A stretch of DNA of 64,000 nt from Acidovorax sp. A79 (GTDB lineage: Bacteria > Pseudomonadota > Gammaproteobacteria > Burkholderiales > Burkholderiaceae_C). The notes beneath the pieces were generated by a model. That model had not been told where the DNA came from. It made no database searches and saw only the letters and a program-made list of their open reading frames with translations. This document shows positions 1 through 8,230 of this stretch, piece after piece; the first letter of the stretch is position 1, and the number at the start of each line of letters is the position of its first letter. Both the position numbers and the translations under genes were made by a program. The stretch lies in assembly GCF_041154505.1 (NCBI RefSeq), contig NZ_AP028672.1, positions 2,059,001 through 2,123,000 of the forward strand, in the 5' to 3' direction.

Positions 1-394
1 ACAGCGCGCCCAGCGCCAGCCCGCCAGGGGAGTACAGCGGCACTCCCGCATAGAACCGCACGCCGGCGAATCCGGTGACCAGCGGGTTGTCATAGAAACG
101 CGCATCCCGGCTCGCGTCCGGCACCACCATGACCTCATTCCTGGCGATGGCGTGCGCACAGAACGATACGTCCCGCCGCATGTCCACGCGCTGGCCTTCG
201 AACCCTGTGCTGGCCGCGAAGAACACATGGTCGTCGCCAATGAGGTTCACGGCCGCAACGGGCATGCCGAAGATCCTGGCCGCGATCTGGACGACCGCGT
301 CAAGGCTTGGCAAAGGGCGATCACCATCAAGTCCGTAGTCGGAAAGCGCCTGAAGGCGGGCTGCTTCCGACTCGAGAATGGGGGGACACTTCAA
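1..394 (-). CDS. GAF-domain protein, 3' end outside window
   Basis: The first 131 codons of a minus-strand gene run off the left edge. The frame reads as a GAF sensor domain from about residue 25. It contains a SFCAHAI motif near residue 78 and VVPDASRDARFYDNP just after it, the pattern of GAF domains that open bacterial hybrid signalling proteins such as GGDEF, histidine kinase or PAS proteins. No ATG fits. A TTG codon at 392-394 lies 8 bases after a GGAGG ribosome site (403-407) and gives a sensible N-terminus (LKCPPILESEAARLQAL). The output domain is beyond the window, so the enzymatic role is unknown. Confidence 0.7.
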   Translation of the reverse strand, partial: MKCPPILESEAARLQALSDYGLDGDRPLPSLDAVVQIAARIFGMPVAAVNLIGDDHVFFAASTGFEGQRVDMRRDVSFCAHAIARNEVMVVPDASRDARFYDNPLVTGFAGVRFYAGVPLYSPGGLALGAL

Positions 395-589
395 TGCAAC
401 ATCCTCCAAAAAGACGCCGCCCGCCGCTACGCGCAACGGTGCTTGCCAGTGGCTTGCCGGCGGGAACGGCACCTCAATATCGTCAAATCTCCACCTGGCC
501 GCAAGTTTTTTTGGCACCCCTGGTCCTGCGGGCCAAGGGTTGCGAGCACCGCGCAGGGATGGGGCTTTCGCCGCGGCCTGCGGGCGGGC

Positions 590-1402
590 CTAGGACACGA
601 ACCGCTTGAGCGCCTCTTCAAACGCGGGCACGTCCGCCCCCACATGCGTGGTGTTGTACTCGGCCTTGTGCATCACCAGGCCCGGCAGGCTCTGCGAGGC
701 CATCTGATTGAAGAGGGGGATGCTGACCAACGGGTGATTGCCGCCGCTCGCACCCGCCAGGAACAGCGTTGTGGGCAGGGGTTTGCCGTCGATCTGCTTT
801 TCAAACGCCAGCACGCCGGCGGGGCTGGTGTGCTCGCCCACGCTGCATTCGGTCGAAAGGTAGTGTGAAAAGCTGGGCGCCACGCCTGCGCGGGCCTCCA
901 GTATGAGTGCCGCCACCACAAAGTAGCCCCCATGGGACAAGCCTGAGAGGGCCCTGCGCCTGGGGTCGGCGCGGTACTGGCGCTCCACGGCGGGCACCAG
1001 TTCCTTCACGATGAAGTCGAGGTACCTGGCCGCACCGGGCATGAGGAAGTCGATGCCCCGCCATGCAGTGCCCCCAATGCCCACCAGGATGGCCTGCGTA
1101 CCCAGCCGCTGCATCACCGCCTTGAACGTGTCAAAGCGCGAGATATTGGGCCCTCCGTACTGCGCATCGCCCTCGGTCGCATAGATGACGGGCAGCGTGG
1201 TTGTGCCCGTGGCATAGGCCTGCGGCAAAAAGACCTGGATGGGGTACGTGCTGCCATTGAAAGCCGACTTCATGGTCGAGTTGATCACCTGTCCCACCTC
1301 TGGCGGCGCCTCGCCGTCGCCCGAGCCTCCACCGCATGCCGCCAACGTGGCCGCGACCGCAATGAGCGCCGCGCGGCGCGTCTGCTGGAATTCTGTGTGC
1401 AC
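590..1402 (-). CDS. Secreted lipoprotein esterase of the alpha/beta-hydrolase fold
   Basis: A 270-residue protein that begins with a lipoprotein signal (two arginines, hydrophobic run, LAAC lipobox with Cys23), so it should be membrane-anchored. A G-L-S-H-G nucleophile elbow puts the catalytic serine at residue 156, and a histidine at about residue 253 (TTHVG) can complete the triad. The layout matches the putative esterase / esterase-D-like family that acts on small acyl esters or peptidyl esters such as siderophores; the substrate is not evident. I chose the GTG at 1400-1402 because GGAGGAG lies 7 bases upstream; the frame stays open 11 codons further but without such a site. No operon partner is obvious. 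Confidence 0.8.
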   Translation of the reverse strand: MHTEFQQTRRAALIAVAATLAACGGGSGDGEAPPEVGQVINSTMKSAFNGSTYPIQVFLPQAYATGTTTLPVIYATEGDAQYGGPNISRFDTFKAVMQRLGTQAILVGIGGTAWRGIDFLMPGAARYLDFIVKELVPAVERQYRADPRRRALSGLSHGGYFVVAALILEARAGVAPSFSHYLSTECSVGEHTSPAGVLAFEKQIDGKPLPTTLFLAGASGGNHPLVSIPLFNQMASQSLPGLVMHKAEYNTTHVGADVPAFEEALKRFVS

Positions 1403-1655
1403 GTTCTGTCTCCTCCTGTCGGGGCATTGTGACATCCGGGTTCGCGGCGCGCAGGGGCTCTACCGGAGGCGGAATGATTGTTCTCAATACTGGAACAGTT
1501 AGTTCGCGACCAGGTGGTTTTTCTTTGGATACCCCAGGCGTACAGTTCAACCCATCGATGAGCCGAACCCGCAAGGCGACTCACCGAACCCGGTTCAGAA
1601 ATGGTTTTTGTCCCGGCTTTTTTGAGACGCTTTTTTAACTTCAAGGATTTTCATC

Positions 1656-1949
1656 ATGAACACGACCGCACGTTTCCTCTCCATCGCCGCTGTGGCTGCT
1701 TTCGCTTCTTTCGGTGCCCAGGCCGATGAAGCCGATGCTTCGCAGTTCGCCACCAAGTTCGAAACCAACCGCACCCGCGCCGAAGTGCAAGCCGAAGCCG
1801 CCACCGTGGCACAGACCCGCTCCATCGAACCCGCCGGTTCGCGTGTGGTGACCTACAAGTCCACCGCCGACCGCGCCGCAGTGCGTGCCCAGGCCGCTGA
1901 AGCCGTGCGCACAGGCCAGATCCCTTCGGGCGAATTCAGCGCCATGTAA
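1656..1949 (+). CDS. DUF4148 family small exported protein
   Basis: A 97-residue protein with a clear signal peptide (hydrophobic SIAAVAAFASFG, cleavage around AQA-DEAD). The mature part carries two related segments, TRAEVQAEA and DRAAVRAQAAEAVRTGQIPSGE, the hallmark of DUF4148 proteins, which are abundant in Burkholderiales and have no assigned function. AAGGA precedes the ATG by 8 bases. It is a single-gene unit closed by the terminator just downstream. Confidence 0.85.
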   Translation: MNTTARFLSIAAVAAFASFGAQADEADASQFATKFETNRTRAEVQAEAATVAQTRSIEPAGSRVVTYKSTADRAAVRAQAAEAVRTGQIPSGEFSAM

Positions 1950-2056
1950 TTGAATTGACGCAGTTGCGGGCCTTCCCATGGTGGCGGCACTTTGCATTTG
2001 CGGGTGCTGCTGCCATGGGGAGTGTTAACTGAACCGCAGGGGCGGGCAGGCAGATC

Positions 2057-2083
2057 GGGCTCCCTTTGGGAGCCCTTTTTGTT
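2057..2083 (+). terminator. Rho-independent terminator of the DUF4148 gene
   Basis: A perfect 8-bp stem GGGCTCCC / GGGAGCCC with a TTT loop is followed by a run of T residues. It lies about 110 bases after the stop codon of the DUF4148 gene. Confidence 0.85.
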
Positions 2084-2239
2084 GGCACCAGGAGAAAGCG
2101 CGAGATGACGAAGGCCACGCGTTTTTCCCGGCATGGGGGAGACCCTGGAGATCCAGCGCTGGGGCGGCGGCCTTGCAAGCCACCACCGCCGGCTTAAACT
2201 GCCTGCCTCGCACAGCCGCCATCCGTTGCCGTCAATCCC

Positions 2240-3211
2240 ATGCAGCAAACGCCCGACCTTCCCCAGCGCCTGCGAATTTCCTCTCGCGACTACACGGGGC
2301 GCGACAAGGCCGAGGCGCTGCGCGAGCTGTTTGGCCGCGCGCTGATGCGCGTGGACCTGTGGCCCTGCGAAGGTGCCGCCCCGCTGGACTTCACCGTTAC
2401 CCTGATGCCCCTCGGGGCAGGGGCCGCCTATGCGCACAGCGCGCACACGCCTGCGCATTTCGAACACAAGCCCGCGCACCTGGGGGCCGGGGCGGACGAC
2501 CTCTTGCTCACCACCACCCAGGACGGCTGCGCCATCCGCACCACAGGCGGCGACCTGGAGATACCGGCGGGTGGCTTCGTCCTGCACTCGAAGGCCCGCG
2601 CGCACGAGTTCATCCATCTCTGGGGCGGGCAGACCTCCAGCCTCCAGTTGCCCCGGGCCGCCCTGGCGCAGCAGGTGGCGCGGCTCGAAGAAGCACCGCT
2701 GCGGCTGCTGCGTTCCGACATGCCCGAGCCCGCCCTGGCCATGGGCTATGCGCAACTGCTGGCCGGCAGCCCCGCGCTCTCCGAACCCCTGCTGCAATCG
2801 GCCCGCTCGCACTTGCAGGAGCTGATGGCCAGCATGCTCACGCCTGCAGGGCAAGGCACGCAGCCTCCCGGGAGCGACGCGGTGGACGTGCCGCGCCTGG
2901 CGCTCATCCAGCGCGACATCCTGGCGCGCATCGCCCAGCCCGAACTGAGCCTGGCGCAGATCGCCCGCCTGCACCACCTCACGCCACGCCAGGTGCAGCG
3001 CCTGTTCGCGCGCGAGGGCACCTGCTTTTCGGACTTCGTGCGCGGCGCCCGGCTGGAGCGCGTGCGCGCCGCGCTGGCCGACCCCGGCCAGCGCCACCGC
3101 CGCGTGCTGCAGATCGTGCTGGACAACGGCTTCGACGACTTCTCCGCCTTCAGCCGGGCCTTCCGGCGGCGCTTCGGCATGACGCCCACCGACGTGCGCG
3201 CAACGGCCTGA
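2240..3211 (+). CDS. AraC-family transcriptional regulator
   Basis: A 323-residue protein. The C-terminal ~100 residues form the double helix-turn-helix of AraC/XylS regulators: LSLAQIARLHHLTPRQVQRLF is the first HTH, and DNGFDDFSAFSRAFRRRFGMTP is the second with the family signature. The N-terminal ~200 residues look like an AraC-binding-like sensor domain; its ligand is unknown. The ATG has only a weak ribosome site. It stands alone between the DUF4148 terminator and an IPTL-CTERM gene, so its target cannot be read from context. Confidence 0.85.
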   Translation: MQQTPDLPQRLRISSRDYTGRDKAEALRELFGRALMRVDLWPCEGAAPLDFTVTLMPLGAGAAYAHSAHTPAHFEHKPAHLGAGADDLLLTTTQDGCAIRTTGGDLEIPAGGFVLHSKARAHEFIHLWGGQTSSLQLPRAALAQQVARLEEAPLRLLRSDMPEPALAMGYAQLLAGSPALSEPLLQSARSHLQELMASMLTPAGQGTQPPGSDAVDVPRLALIQRDILARIAQPELSLAQIARLHHLTPRQVQRLFAREGTCFSDFVRGARLERVRAALADPGQRHRRVLQIVLDNGFDDFSAFSRAFRRRFGMTPTDVRATA

Positions 3212-3308
3212 CACGGCGTGCGCCACGGGCGCGCACATGTCGTTTTGAACAAGGCGATTGTCGTTGCCGGCAACGACGCGGCGCGGCGCATTCCCAAGAA
3301 TCGCCGGC

Positions 3309-4232
3309 ATGACCGCTTTCATACCTGCCCGGCTCCTCGCCACCCTCGCCCTGCTCGCCGCCACCAGCGCGCAGGCCGCCATTCCTCCATCGCAGCGCCA
3401 GTACCTGATGGACTTCTACTTCGCCACCAATGGCCCCAATTGGCTCAACAACAGTGGCTGGGGCGGTGTGCCGGGCACCGAGTGCAACTGGGCGGGCATC
3501 GCCTGCGACGCGGGCGAGACCACGGTCACCGGCATGACATTCGTCTCCAACGCCATGTCCAGCACCCCACCCGGCACGCCGCTGCCTGACTGGGCGGCGC
3601 TGCCGGACCTCACGTCCATCAGCCTCACCGGCGGCGGCCTGACCGGCCCCGTGCCGCCCATCGCGGGGCTGACCCAGCTGGCGTTCTTCAACGTGGGAAA
3701 CAACCAGTTCACGGGCCCGCTGCCCGACCCCTCGGGCCTGCAGCACCTCACGCGCTACATCACCGCGATGAATGCCTTCACCGGCCCGCTGCCACCGCTC
3801 ACCGGCCTGCCCGCCCTGGAATGGTTCCTCGTGCGCGACAACCAGCTCACCGGCGCCATCCCGCCGCTCGCCGGCATGCCTGCGCTGCAAATCCTGTCCG
3901 TGCAGAAGAACCAGCTCACCGGGCCCATCCCCGCACTGCCTCCCGGCCTGCAGGTCCTGGTGGTGGACCAGAACCAGCTCACCGGCCCCCTGCCCACGGC
4001 GCCCAACTCGCTGCTCACGGGCCAGTCCATCCTGTGCCCCAATCCACTCCCCCCGTCGGCCAGCACCGACTGGGACGCCGCCACCGGAGAGACACCCTGG
4101 CACGCGCAGTGCAACGGCGCGCCCCCGGGGCCGGCCACCCCCGTGCCCACGCTGGGCCAATGGGCGCTGGCGCTGCTGTCGCTGGCCGCCGCCACGCTGG
4201 GCCTGCGGGCATTGCGGCGCAGGCAGGTTTGA
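3309..4232 (+). CDS. Leucine-rich-repeat secreted protein with IPTL-CTERM tail
   Basis: A 307-residue protein. A signal peptide ends near AQAA. A plant-type LRR cap-like segment (NGPNWLNNSGW, then TECNWAGIACD) is followed by about six LRR units ending in TGPLP or TGPIP. The last ~28 residues are an IPTL-CTERM sorting signal: VPTLGQWALALLSL, a hydrophobic helix and RRRQV. Proteins with this tail are thought to be processed by exosortase XrtH and displayed at the cell surface; no exosortase is in this window. I prefer the ATG at 3309, directly in front of the signal peptide. It is probably a surface binding or adhesion protein. Confidence 0.85.
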   Translation: MTAFIPARLLATLALLAATSAQAAIPPSQRQYLMDFYFATNGPNWLNNSGWGGVPGTECNWAGIACDAGETTVTGMTFVSNAMSSTPPGTPLPDWAALPDLTSISLTGGGLTGPVPPIAGLTQLAFFNVGNNQFTGPLPDPSGLQHLTRYITAMNAFTGPLPPLTGLPALEWFLVRDNQLTGAIPPLAGMPALQILSVQKNQLTGPIPALPPGLQVLVVDQNQLTGPLPTAPNSLLTGQSILCPNPLPPSASTDWDAATGETPWHAQCNGAPPGPATPVPTLGQWALALLSLAAATLGLRALRRRQV

Positions 4233-4235
4233 GGC

Positions 4236-4289
4236 TTTTTGGCCTCCAGCGCTTTCCACACAAGCGCAAGCAGCTATAAAAATTGAAGC
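4236..4289. repeat. Dispersed palindromic repeat, copy A
   Basis: The core GGCCTCCAGCGCTTT...AAGCGCAAGCAGCTAT recurs at 11538-11598, 14445-14495 and 47862-47913. The AGCGCTT / AAGCGC pair can form a hairpin. It lies directly after the stop codon of the LRR gene, where it could act as a terminator. I recall similar elements scattered through Comamonadaceae genomes. Confidence 0.75.
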
Positions 4290-4347
4290 ACCACCATTGG
4301 CGCCGCGGGCCATCACACCCGCCCGCCATCCAGCCCGAGGAACCTCC

Positions 4348-5025
4348 ATGCGCCATCTCCGCAACCACCGCAGCAGGCTCGCCACCGCCTTCCTGGCCTG
4401 CGCCATCGGCCTCCCGGGCGCCGCCCAGGCCGCGCCCTTCGCCACGACCTACACCGGGACCATCTCGACCACCGACTTCCCCGAGATCATCAGCGGCCAG
4501 AGCTACAGCGTCACCTTCGTGTTCGACAACGGCGGCAACTCCGCCTCCAACCAGGCATGGACCGGGGCGCACCTGAGGTGCACCTTCTGGCGCATGAACG
4601 ACGCGCGCAACGTGGGCTTCGTGCAGGACCTTGCCATCTCCGCGCCCACGCTGGCCTTGGGCAGCGCCACCACCGATGGCGCCGGCGTGCTGACCGGCAT
4701 GTTCACCGAGATCAATGGTGACCCGGCGGGCGCATCGTTCAGCAGCACGGGCATCACGCACACCGTGCCGGCGCACTGGTTCGCCAACGGCATCAACAAC
4801 GTGTTCTCCGATGCCGCCCAGAACCGCAGCGTGCACGACGCTTCGGGGGGCGTGCAGACGCAGCAGCTTTCACGCTGGAGCCCGCCACAGCCCTTCAGCA
4901 GCCCCTGCACGCCGGCCCTTCTGGCGCCCAGCGCCACGCCGGTGCCCGCGCTGGGCAGCACGGGGTGGGTGCTGCTGTCCGCGTTGCTGGCGGGCCTGGG
5001 AGTGGTGCGCCGCCGCAGGGCATGA
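4348..5025 (+). CDS. Secreted protein with IPTL-CTERM-like tail, function unknown
   Basis: A 225-residue protein with a signal peptide (AFLACAIGLPGAAQA) and a beta-rich body without a motif I can name; the start FATTYTGTISTTDFPEIISG resembles exported PEP-CTERM-type proteins. The C-terminus reads VPALGSTGWVLLSALLAGLGVVRRRRA, a divergent IPTL-CTERM signal (proline-rich turn, hydrophobic helix, basic end). A GAGG site lies 7 bases before the ATG. It follows another IPTL-CTERM gene, separated by a repeat element, so the two may be transcribed separately. Confidence 0.75.
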   Translation: MRHLRNHRSRLATAFLACAIGLPGAAQAAPFATTYTGTISTTDFPEIISGQSYSVTFVFDNGGNSASNQAWTGAHLRCTFWRMNDARNVGFVQDLAISAPTLALGSATTDGAGVLTGMFTEINGDPAGASFSSTGITHTVPAHWFANGINNVFSDAAQNRSVHDASGGVQTQQLSRWSPPQPFSSPCTPALLAPSATPVPALGSTGWVLLSALLAGLGVVRRRRA

Positions 5026-5103
5026 GGCGCGGCAGAAGGCACCGCATGCCGGGTCTTAGTGGGGAGAGCCCCCGAAGCATCCTGGCGACAGGCGCCCTGG
5101 CCC

Positions 5104-5475
5104 TCACCGGGCCAGGTAGAAATCCATGGGGATGAGCTCGATGGCCCATCCGCCCTCTTCGCCCAGCGTGGCCGCCGGGTGCATGGAGGCGATGCGCAGC
5201 GCCTCCTCACGGCTGTCCGCCTCGATGATGAAGAGGCCGCCGACCACTTCCTTCGACTCCGTGTACGGCCCGTCACTGACGTGCGTCTTGCCGCCGAGCG
5301 GGCGAAGCGTTGCCCAGTTGTCCAGGTCGCCAAGCGACGCGGACACCAGGACCTTGCCGGTAGCGCGCATCTTCTCGTCCAGCGGGGGGCACTGGCGCAC
5401 CAGCGCCTGGACGTCGTCCGGCGCCATCGCGGCGAATTTTTCGGGGGTGAAGTAGGCGAGGCCGAGATATTTCAT
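5104..5475 (-). CDS. YCII-related / DGPF-domain protein
   Basis: A 123-residue protein carrying the YCII / DGPF signature (SDGPYTESKEVVGGLFIIEA) with a downstream EEALRIASMHP segment and a C-terminal ELIPMDF. This small ferredoxin-like fold family is often found beside sigma factors or in small-molecule metabolism, but its activity is generally unknown. The ATG at 5473-5475 starts exactly at the family's usual N-terminus (MKYLGLAYFTPEKF). The frame stays open far upstream, antisense to the next gene, which I regard as chance. Confidence 0.8.
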   Translation of the reverse strand: MKYLGLAYFTPEKFAAMAPDDVQALVRQCPPLDEKMRATGKVLVSASLGDLDNWATLRPLGGKTHVSDGPYTESKEVVGGLFIIEADSREEALRIASMHPAATLGEEGGWAIELIPMDFYLAR

Positions 5476-5601
5476 ACGGAGGTGCTTTGAGGGTGGTGAT
5501 GCACTGACGACGAAGCTGACGGTCGCAAATCGACCATGTGCTGAAAAAAATGTGCGGGATCCCATAATGCCCCCTTCCCGACTTGCATTCCCCCTCACCC
5601 C

Positions 5602-6675
5602 ATGAATTCGCGGCCATCCTCCCCAGCCCTCACGGCCGCATCCCGGCAGCGGTTGTGGCAGGAGCTGGACATGCTCTGCGGCCTGGGCCTCGGCCTCGCG
5701 CCCGTGGCCCCCGAGGTGTGCGCCGTGCTGCGCATGCTGGTGGGTGCCGATGCGGCGGCCCTGTTCTGGATGGACGGGCAGGGCCTGCCGGAAGGCTTCC
5801 ACCACGAGGATTCCCCTGCATCGGCGCAAGACCTGTTCCTCAACGAGTTCCAGCAACTGTTCGTGGGCCCCCACGAAACCAATGTGCTCGCCCTCGCCCG
5901 GCCCGATGGTCCGCGCGTCGGCAGGCTGATGGCGCCGGATGCCCGCTATTTCCGCTCCAACTCCTACAACCTCCTCGTGCGCGCCAGCGGCCACCACCAC
6001 ACGCTGGACCTGCGGGTGGAAGCGCAAGGCCGCACCCGTGCCATTGCCGCGCTGTTCCGCGCCCCAGGCAAGGGCTTCGGCGACGCAGAGGCCGCGCTGC
6101 TGGAGCGCGCATCGGCCAGCCTCGCGCGGGCCTTCCCGCACACGCCCCCTGCCCGCCCCTGGGACACCGGCCTGAACAGCCCGGTGGGCCATGTGCTGTT
6201 CGACGCGGCCAACCAGCAGCCGCAGCTCGCCGACACCACCGCCATCCAGTTGCTGCGGCAAGCCAATCTTCTCGGGCTGGGCGTGCACGGCACGGCGGCA
6301 ACGGCGGTACTGCACGATCTCCCCCGGCGCCTGGGCAAGCCCCCGCAGGGCGCCGAGCGCATTCCCATGCCGGGTGGCTGGTTGGCGGCCGACGCCCATA
6401 CCCTGCACCCCATGGCGGGCGGGGCACAACAACTCTTGGTCACCCTGCAGCTGCTGCGCCCGCGCGGCATCGGCGTGGTGCGCCGCGTGTTCGAACTGCC
6501 GCTGAGCCCGCTGCAGCGCGAAATTGCCCTGCTGGCCGGCCTGGGCCATGCACGCACGGACTGCACCGAGCGCACGGGCGTGGGCAGCGCCGCGCTGAAG
6601 AAGCACTTGCGCACCATTTTTGCAGCCACCGGCACCAGCGGCTGGGACGACCTGGGCCACACCCTGCGCACCTGA
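5602..6675 (+). CDS. LuxR-type HTH protein with N-terminal sensor region
   Basis: A 357-residue protein. The C-terminal ~60 residues (LSPLQREIALLAGLGHARTD, then VGSAALKKHLRTIF) match the LuxR/GerE helix-turn-helix layout. The first ~200 residues are a GAF-like sensor region without a recognisable ligand motif. It lies tail to tail with a second LuxR-type gene of similar architecture (6716-7969) and near the kelch/IPTL-CTERM genes. The LuxR assignment rests on the HTH only. Confidence 0.7.
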   Translation: MNSRPSSPALTAASRQRLWQELDMLCGLGLGLAPVAPEVCAVLRMLVGADAAALFWMDGQGLPEGFHHEDSPASAQDLFLNEFQQLFVGPHETNVLALARPDGPRVGRLMAPDARYFRSNSYNLLVRASGHHHTLDLRVEAQGRTRAIAALFRAPGKGFGDAEAALLERASASLARAFPHTPPARPWDTGLNSPVGHVLFDAANQQPQLADTTAIQLLRQANLLGLGVHGTAATAVLHDLPRRLGKPPQGAERIPMPGGWLAADAHTLHPMAGGAQQLLVTLQLLRPRGIGVVRRVFELPLSPLQREIALLAGLGHARTDCTERTGVGSAALKKHLRTIFAATGTSGWDDLGHTLRT

Positions 6676-6715
6676 CTCCACGCCCCCCGGGGCGGCACAT
6701 GTCCCGCTTCGCCAT

Positions 6716-7969
6716 TCAGGGCGCTGTGGTCCGCGCCCCCGCTGCCACCGCCCCATCGGCGGCCTGCCCCGGCGCCAGCAGCATGAGCCGCGCCCCCAGC
6801 GCCACCAGGTCCTGCTGGCGCTGGGTGCGGGTCTTGAGCAGAAGGGTGCTCATCTGCGTGCGCACGGTGCGGATGCGCACGCCGCGCGCGTCGGCAAAGT
6901 CTTGCGGGGTCTGGCCGCGCATCAGCGCCAGCAGCAGGGCGCCCTCGGCCGGGCTCAGCCGGTAGGCCTGGCACACCAGGGCAGCGGCGGCCGCCGCGTC
7001 CAGCGTGCGCTCCATCAGCACCCAGGCCACGCCGGGGGCCGCGTGGTTCAGGCCCAGCGCCGCCAGATCGCCCACGGCCAACGAGACCAGCAGCAGCCCG
7101 CCCGGCAACTCGGCGCAGCCGCTTTCACCATGCAGTGACTGCGTGAACAGCGCGCCCAGCGCAGCGTCCGCCTGCCGCACATTGGCAATGCCCGTGAGCA
7201 GCTTGCGCAGGCTGCCGTGCCCGGGGCTCGCGGCAAGGTGCCGCGCGCGGGCGTTGGCGTGCAGCAGGCGCCCGCCCGTGCCGAAGAACAGCATGCCCAT
7301 GGGCAGGCGCTCCATCAGTGCCTCCAGCCCCTGCGTGCGCGTGCGCAGGGACAACATCTCGCGGTGCAGGAAGGCGGCGTGTTGCAAGGCGCCGAACTCC
7401 GCATGGAAGCGCCGTGCCTGCTCGGCCGTGAAGCCCTCGTCGTCGCGCAGGCGATAGACCGACGCGAACAGGTGGCCCCCCGGGTGCCGCGCATTCCACC
7501 CGCCGCCGAACATGCGCGTGCCGATGTCGTGCGGGCGCAGGAAGTCGTTGTAGAACGCCGTCTGCCGAAAGCGCCGTGCCGCAGGGGCGGGCGCATCCGT
7601 CACCACCGAGATGCCGCCCGGACCGGCCTGGGCGTAGCCCGCCATGGCGGCATCCCACAGCGGGTCCTGCTCGCGGTACAGCGCGGCGTAGCGCAGCGTG
7701 GCCTCGGCCGTCACACCCCGGCCCACCAGCGCGGGCGCGCCCTCGGCCGAGGGGGTGTGCAGCCAGTAGCCCGGGTCCGGCTGTTCGGCAAAGCGCGGGC
7801 CCCATTGCGCCAGTTGCTCCGGCCCGCTGGCCAGCACGAACCAGCCTATCTGGTCCGCGCCCAGGCTGGTGGCATAGCCGTGCAGCGCCTCGCCCCAGCG
7901 CGCCTCGTCGGCCACGGTGCCCAGCAGTTCGGTCAATGCGTGATGCAAGCGTGTTTCCTTTTTTCTCAT
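6716..7969 (-). CDS. LuxR-type transcriptional regulator
   Basis: A 417-residue protein with a C-terminal LuxR/GerE HTH (LSPAEGALLLALMRGQTPQDFADARGV followed by IRTVRTQMSTLLLKT). Its long N-terminal region resembles regulators that pair two sensor-like segments with an HTH. It is convergent with the LuxR-type gene at 5602 and divergent from the large kelch/IPTL-CTERM gene at 8231; the 260-bp gap between them could hold promoters for both. That makes it a plausible, unproven, regulator of the surface-protein island. Confidence 0.75.
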   Translation of the reverse strand: MRKKETRLHHALTELLGTVADEARWGEALHGYATSLGADQIGWFVLASGPEQLAQWGPRFAEQPDPGYWLHTPSAEGAPALVGRGVTAEATLRYAALYREQDPLWDAAMAGYAQAGPGGISVVTDAPAPAARRFRQTAFYNDFLRPHDIGTRMFGGGWNARHPGGHLFASVYRLRDDEGFTAEQARRFHAEFGALQHAAFLHREMLSLRTRTQGLEALMERLPMGMLFFGTGGRLLHANARARHLAASPGHGSLRKLLTGIANVRQADAALGALFTQSLHGESGCAELPGGLLLVSLAVGDLAALGLNHAAPGVAWVLMERTLDAAAAAALVCQAYRLSPAEGALLLALMRGQTPQDFADARGVRIRTVRTQMSTLLLKTRTQRQQDLVALGARLMLLAPGQAADGAVAAGARTTAP

Positions 7970-8230
7970 CGCCGGGCCGCCCCAGGCTCAAAAGCCGCTC
8001 ACTGGGGGCTGCGCCCCACGCGCGGCGGGAAAGCGTGGGGCCACGCCTATCCCGGCGGCGCCGATTGTGCGGGGCCGCCGCGGCGCGCGCCATTCCCCCT
8101 CGGGATACCCCACGCCACTTGCGCGACGATTTGCCAACAAATGCACGCGCATCGGTCAGGTGACCGATAGGCAGAAAGCACGGGCGTTCCAAGAATCGCG
8201 GGCTTCTGCTTGCTCTCAGGAGACCCCCCA

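Noticed and set aside
1853..3382. A 509-codon minus-strand frame opposite the AraC gene
   Set aside because: Antisense to a clear AraC regulator, across a terminator and an intergenic region; no domain visible.
5476..6756. Upstream extension of the YCII gene to 550 codons
   Set aside because: The extension is antisense to a LuxR-type gene; the ATG at 5475 gives the family's normal N-terminus.
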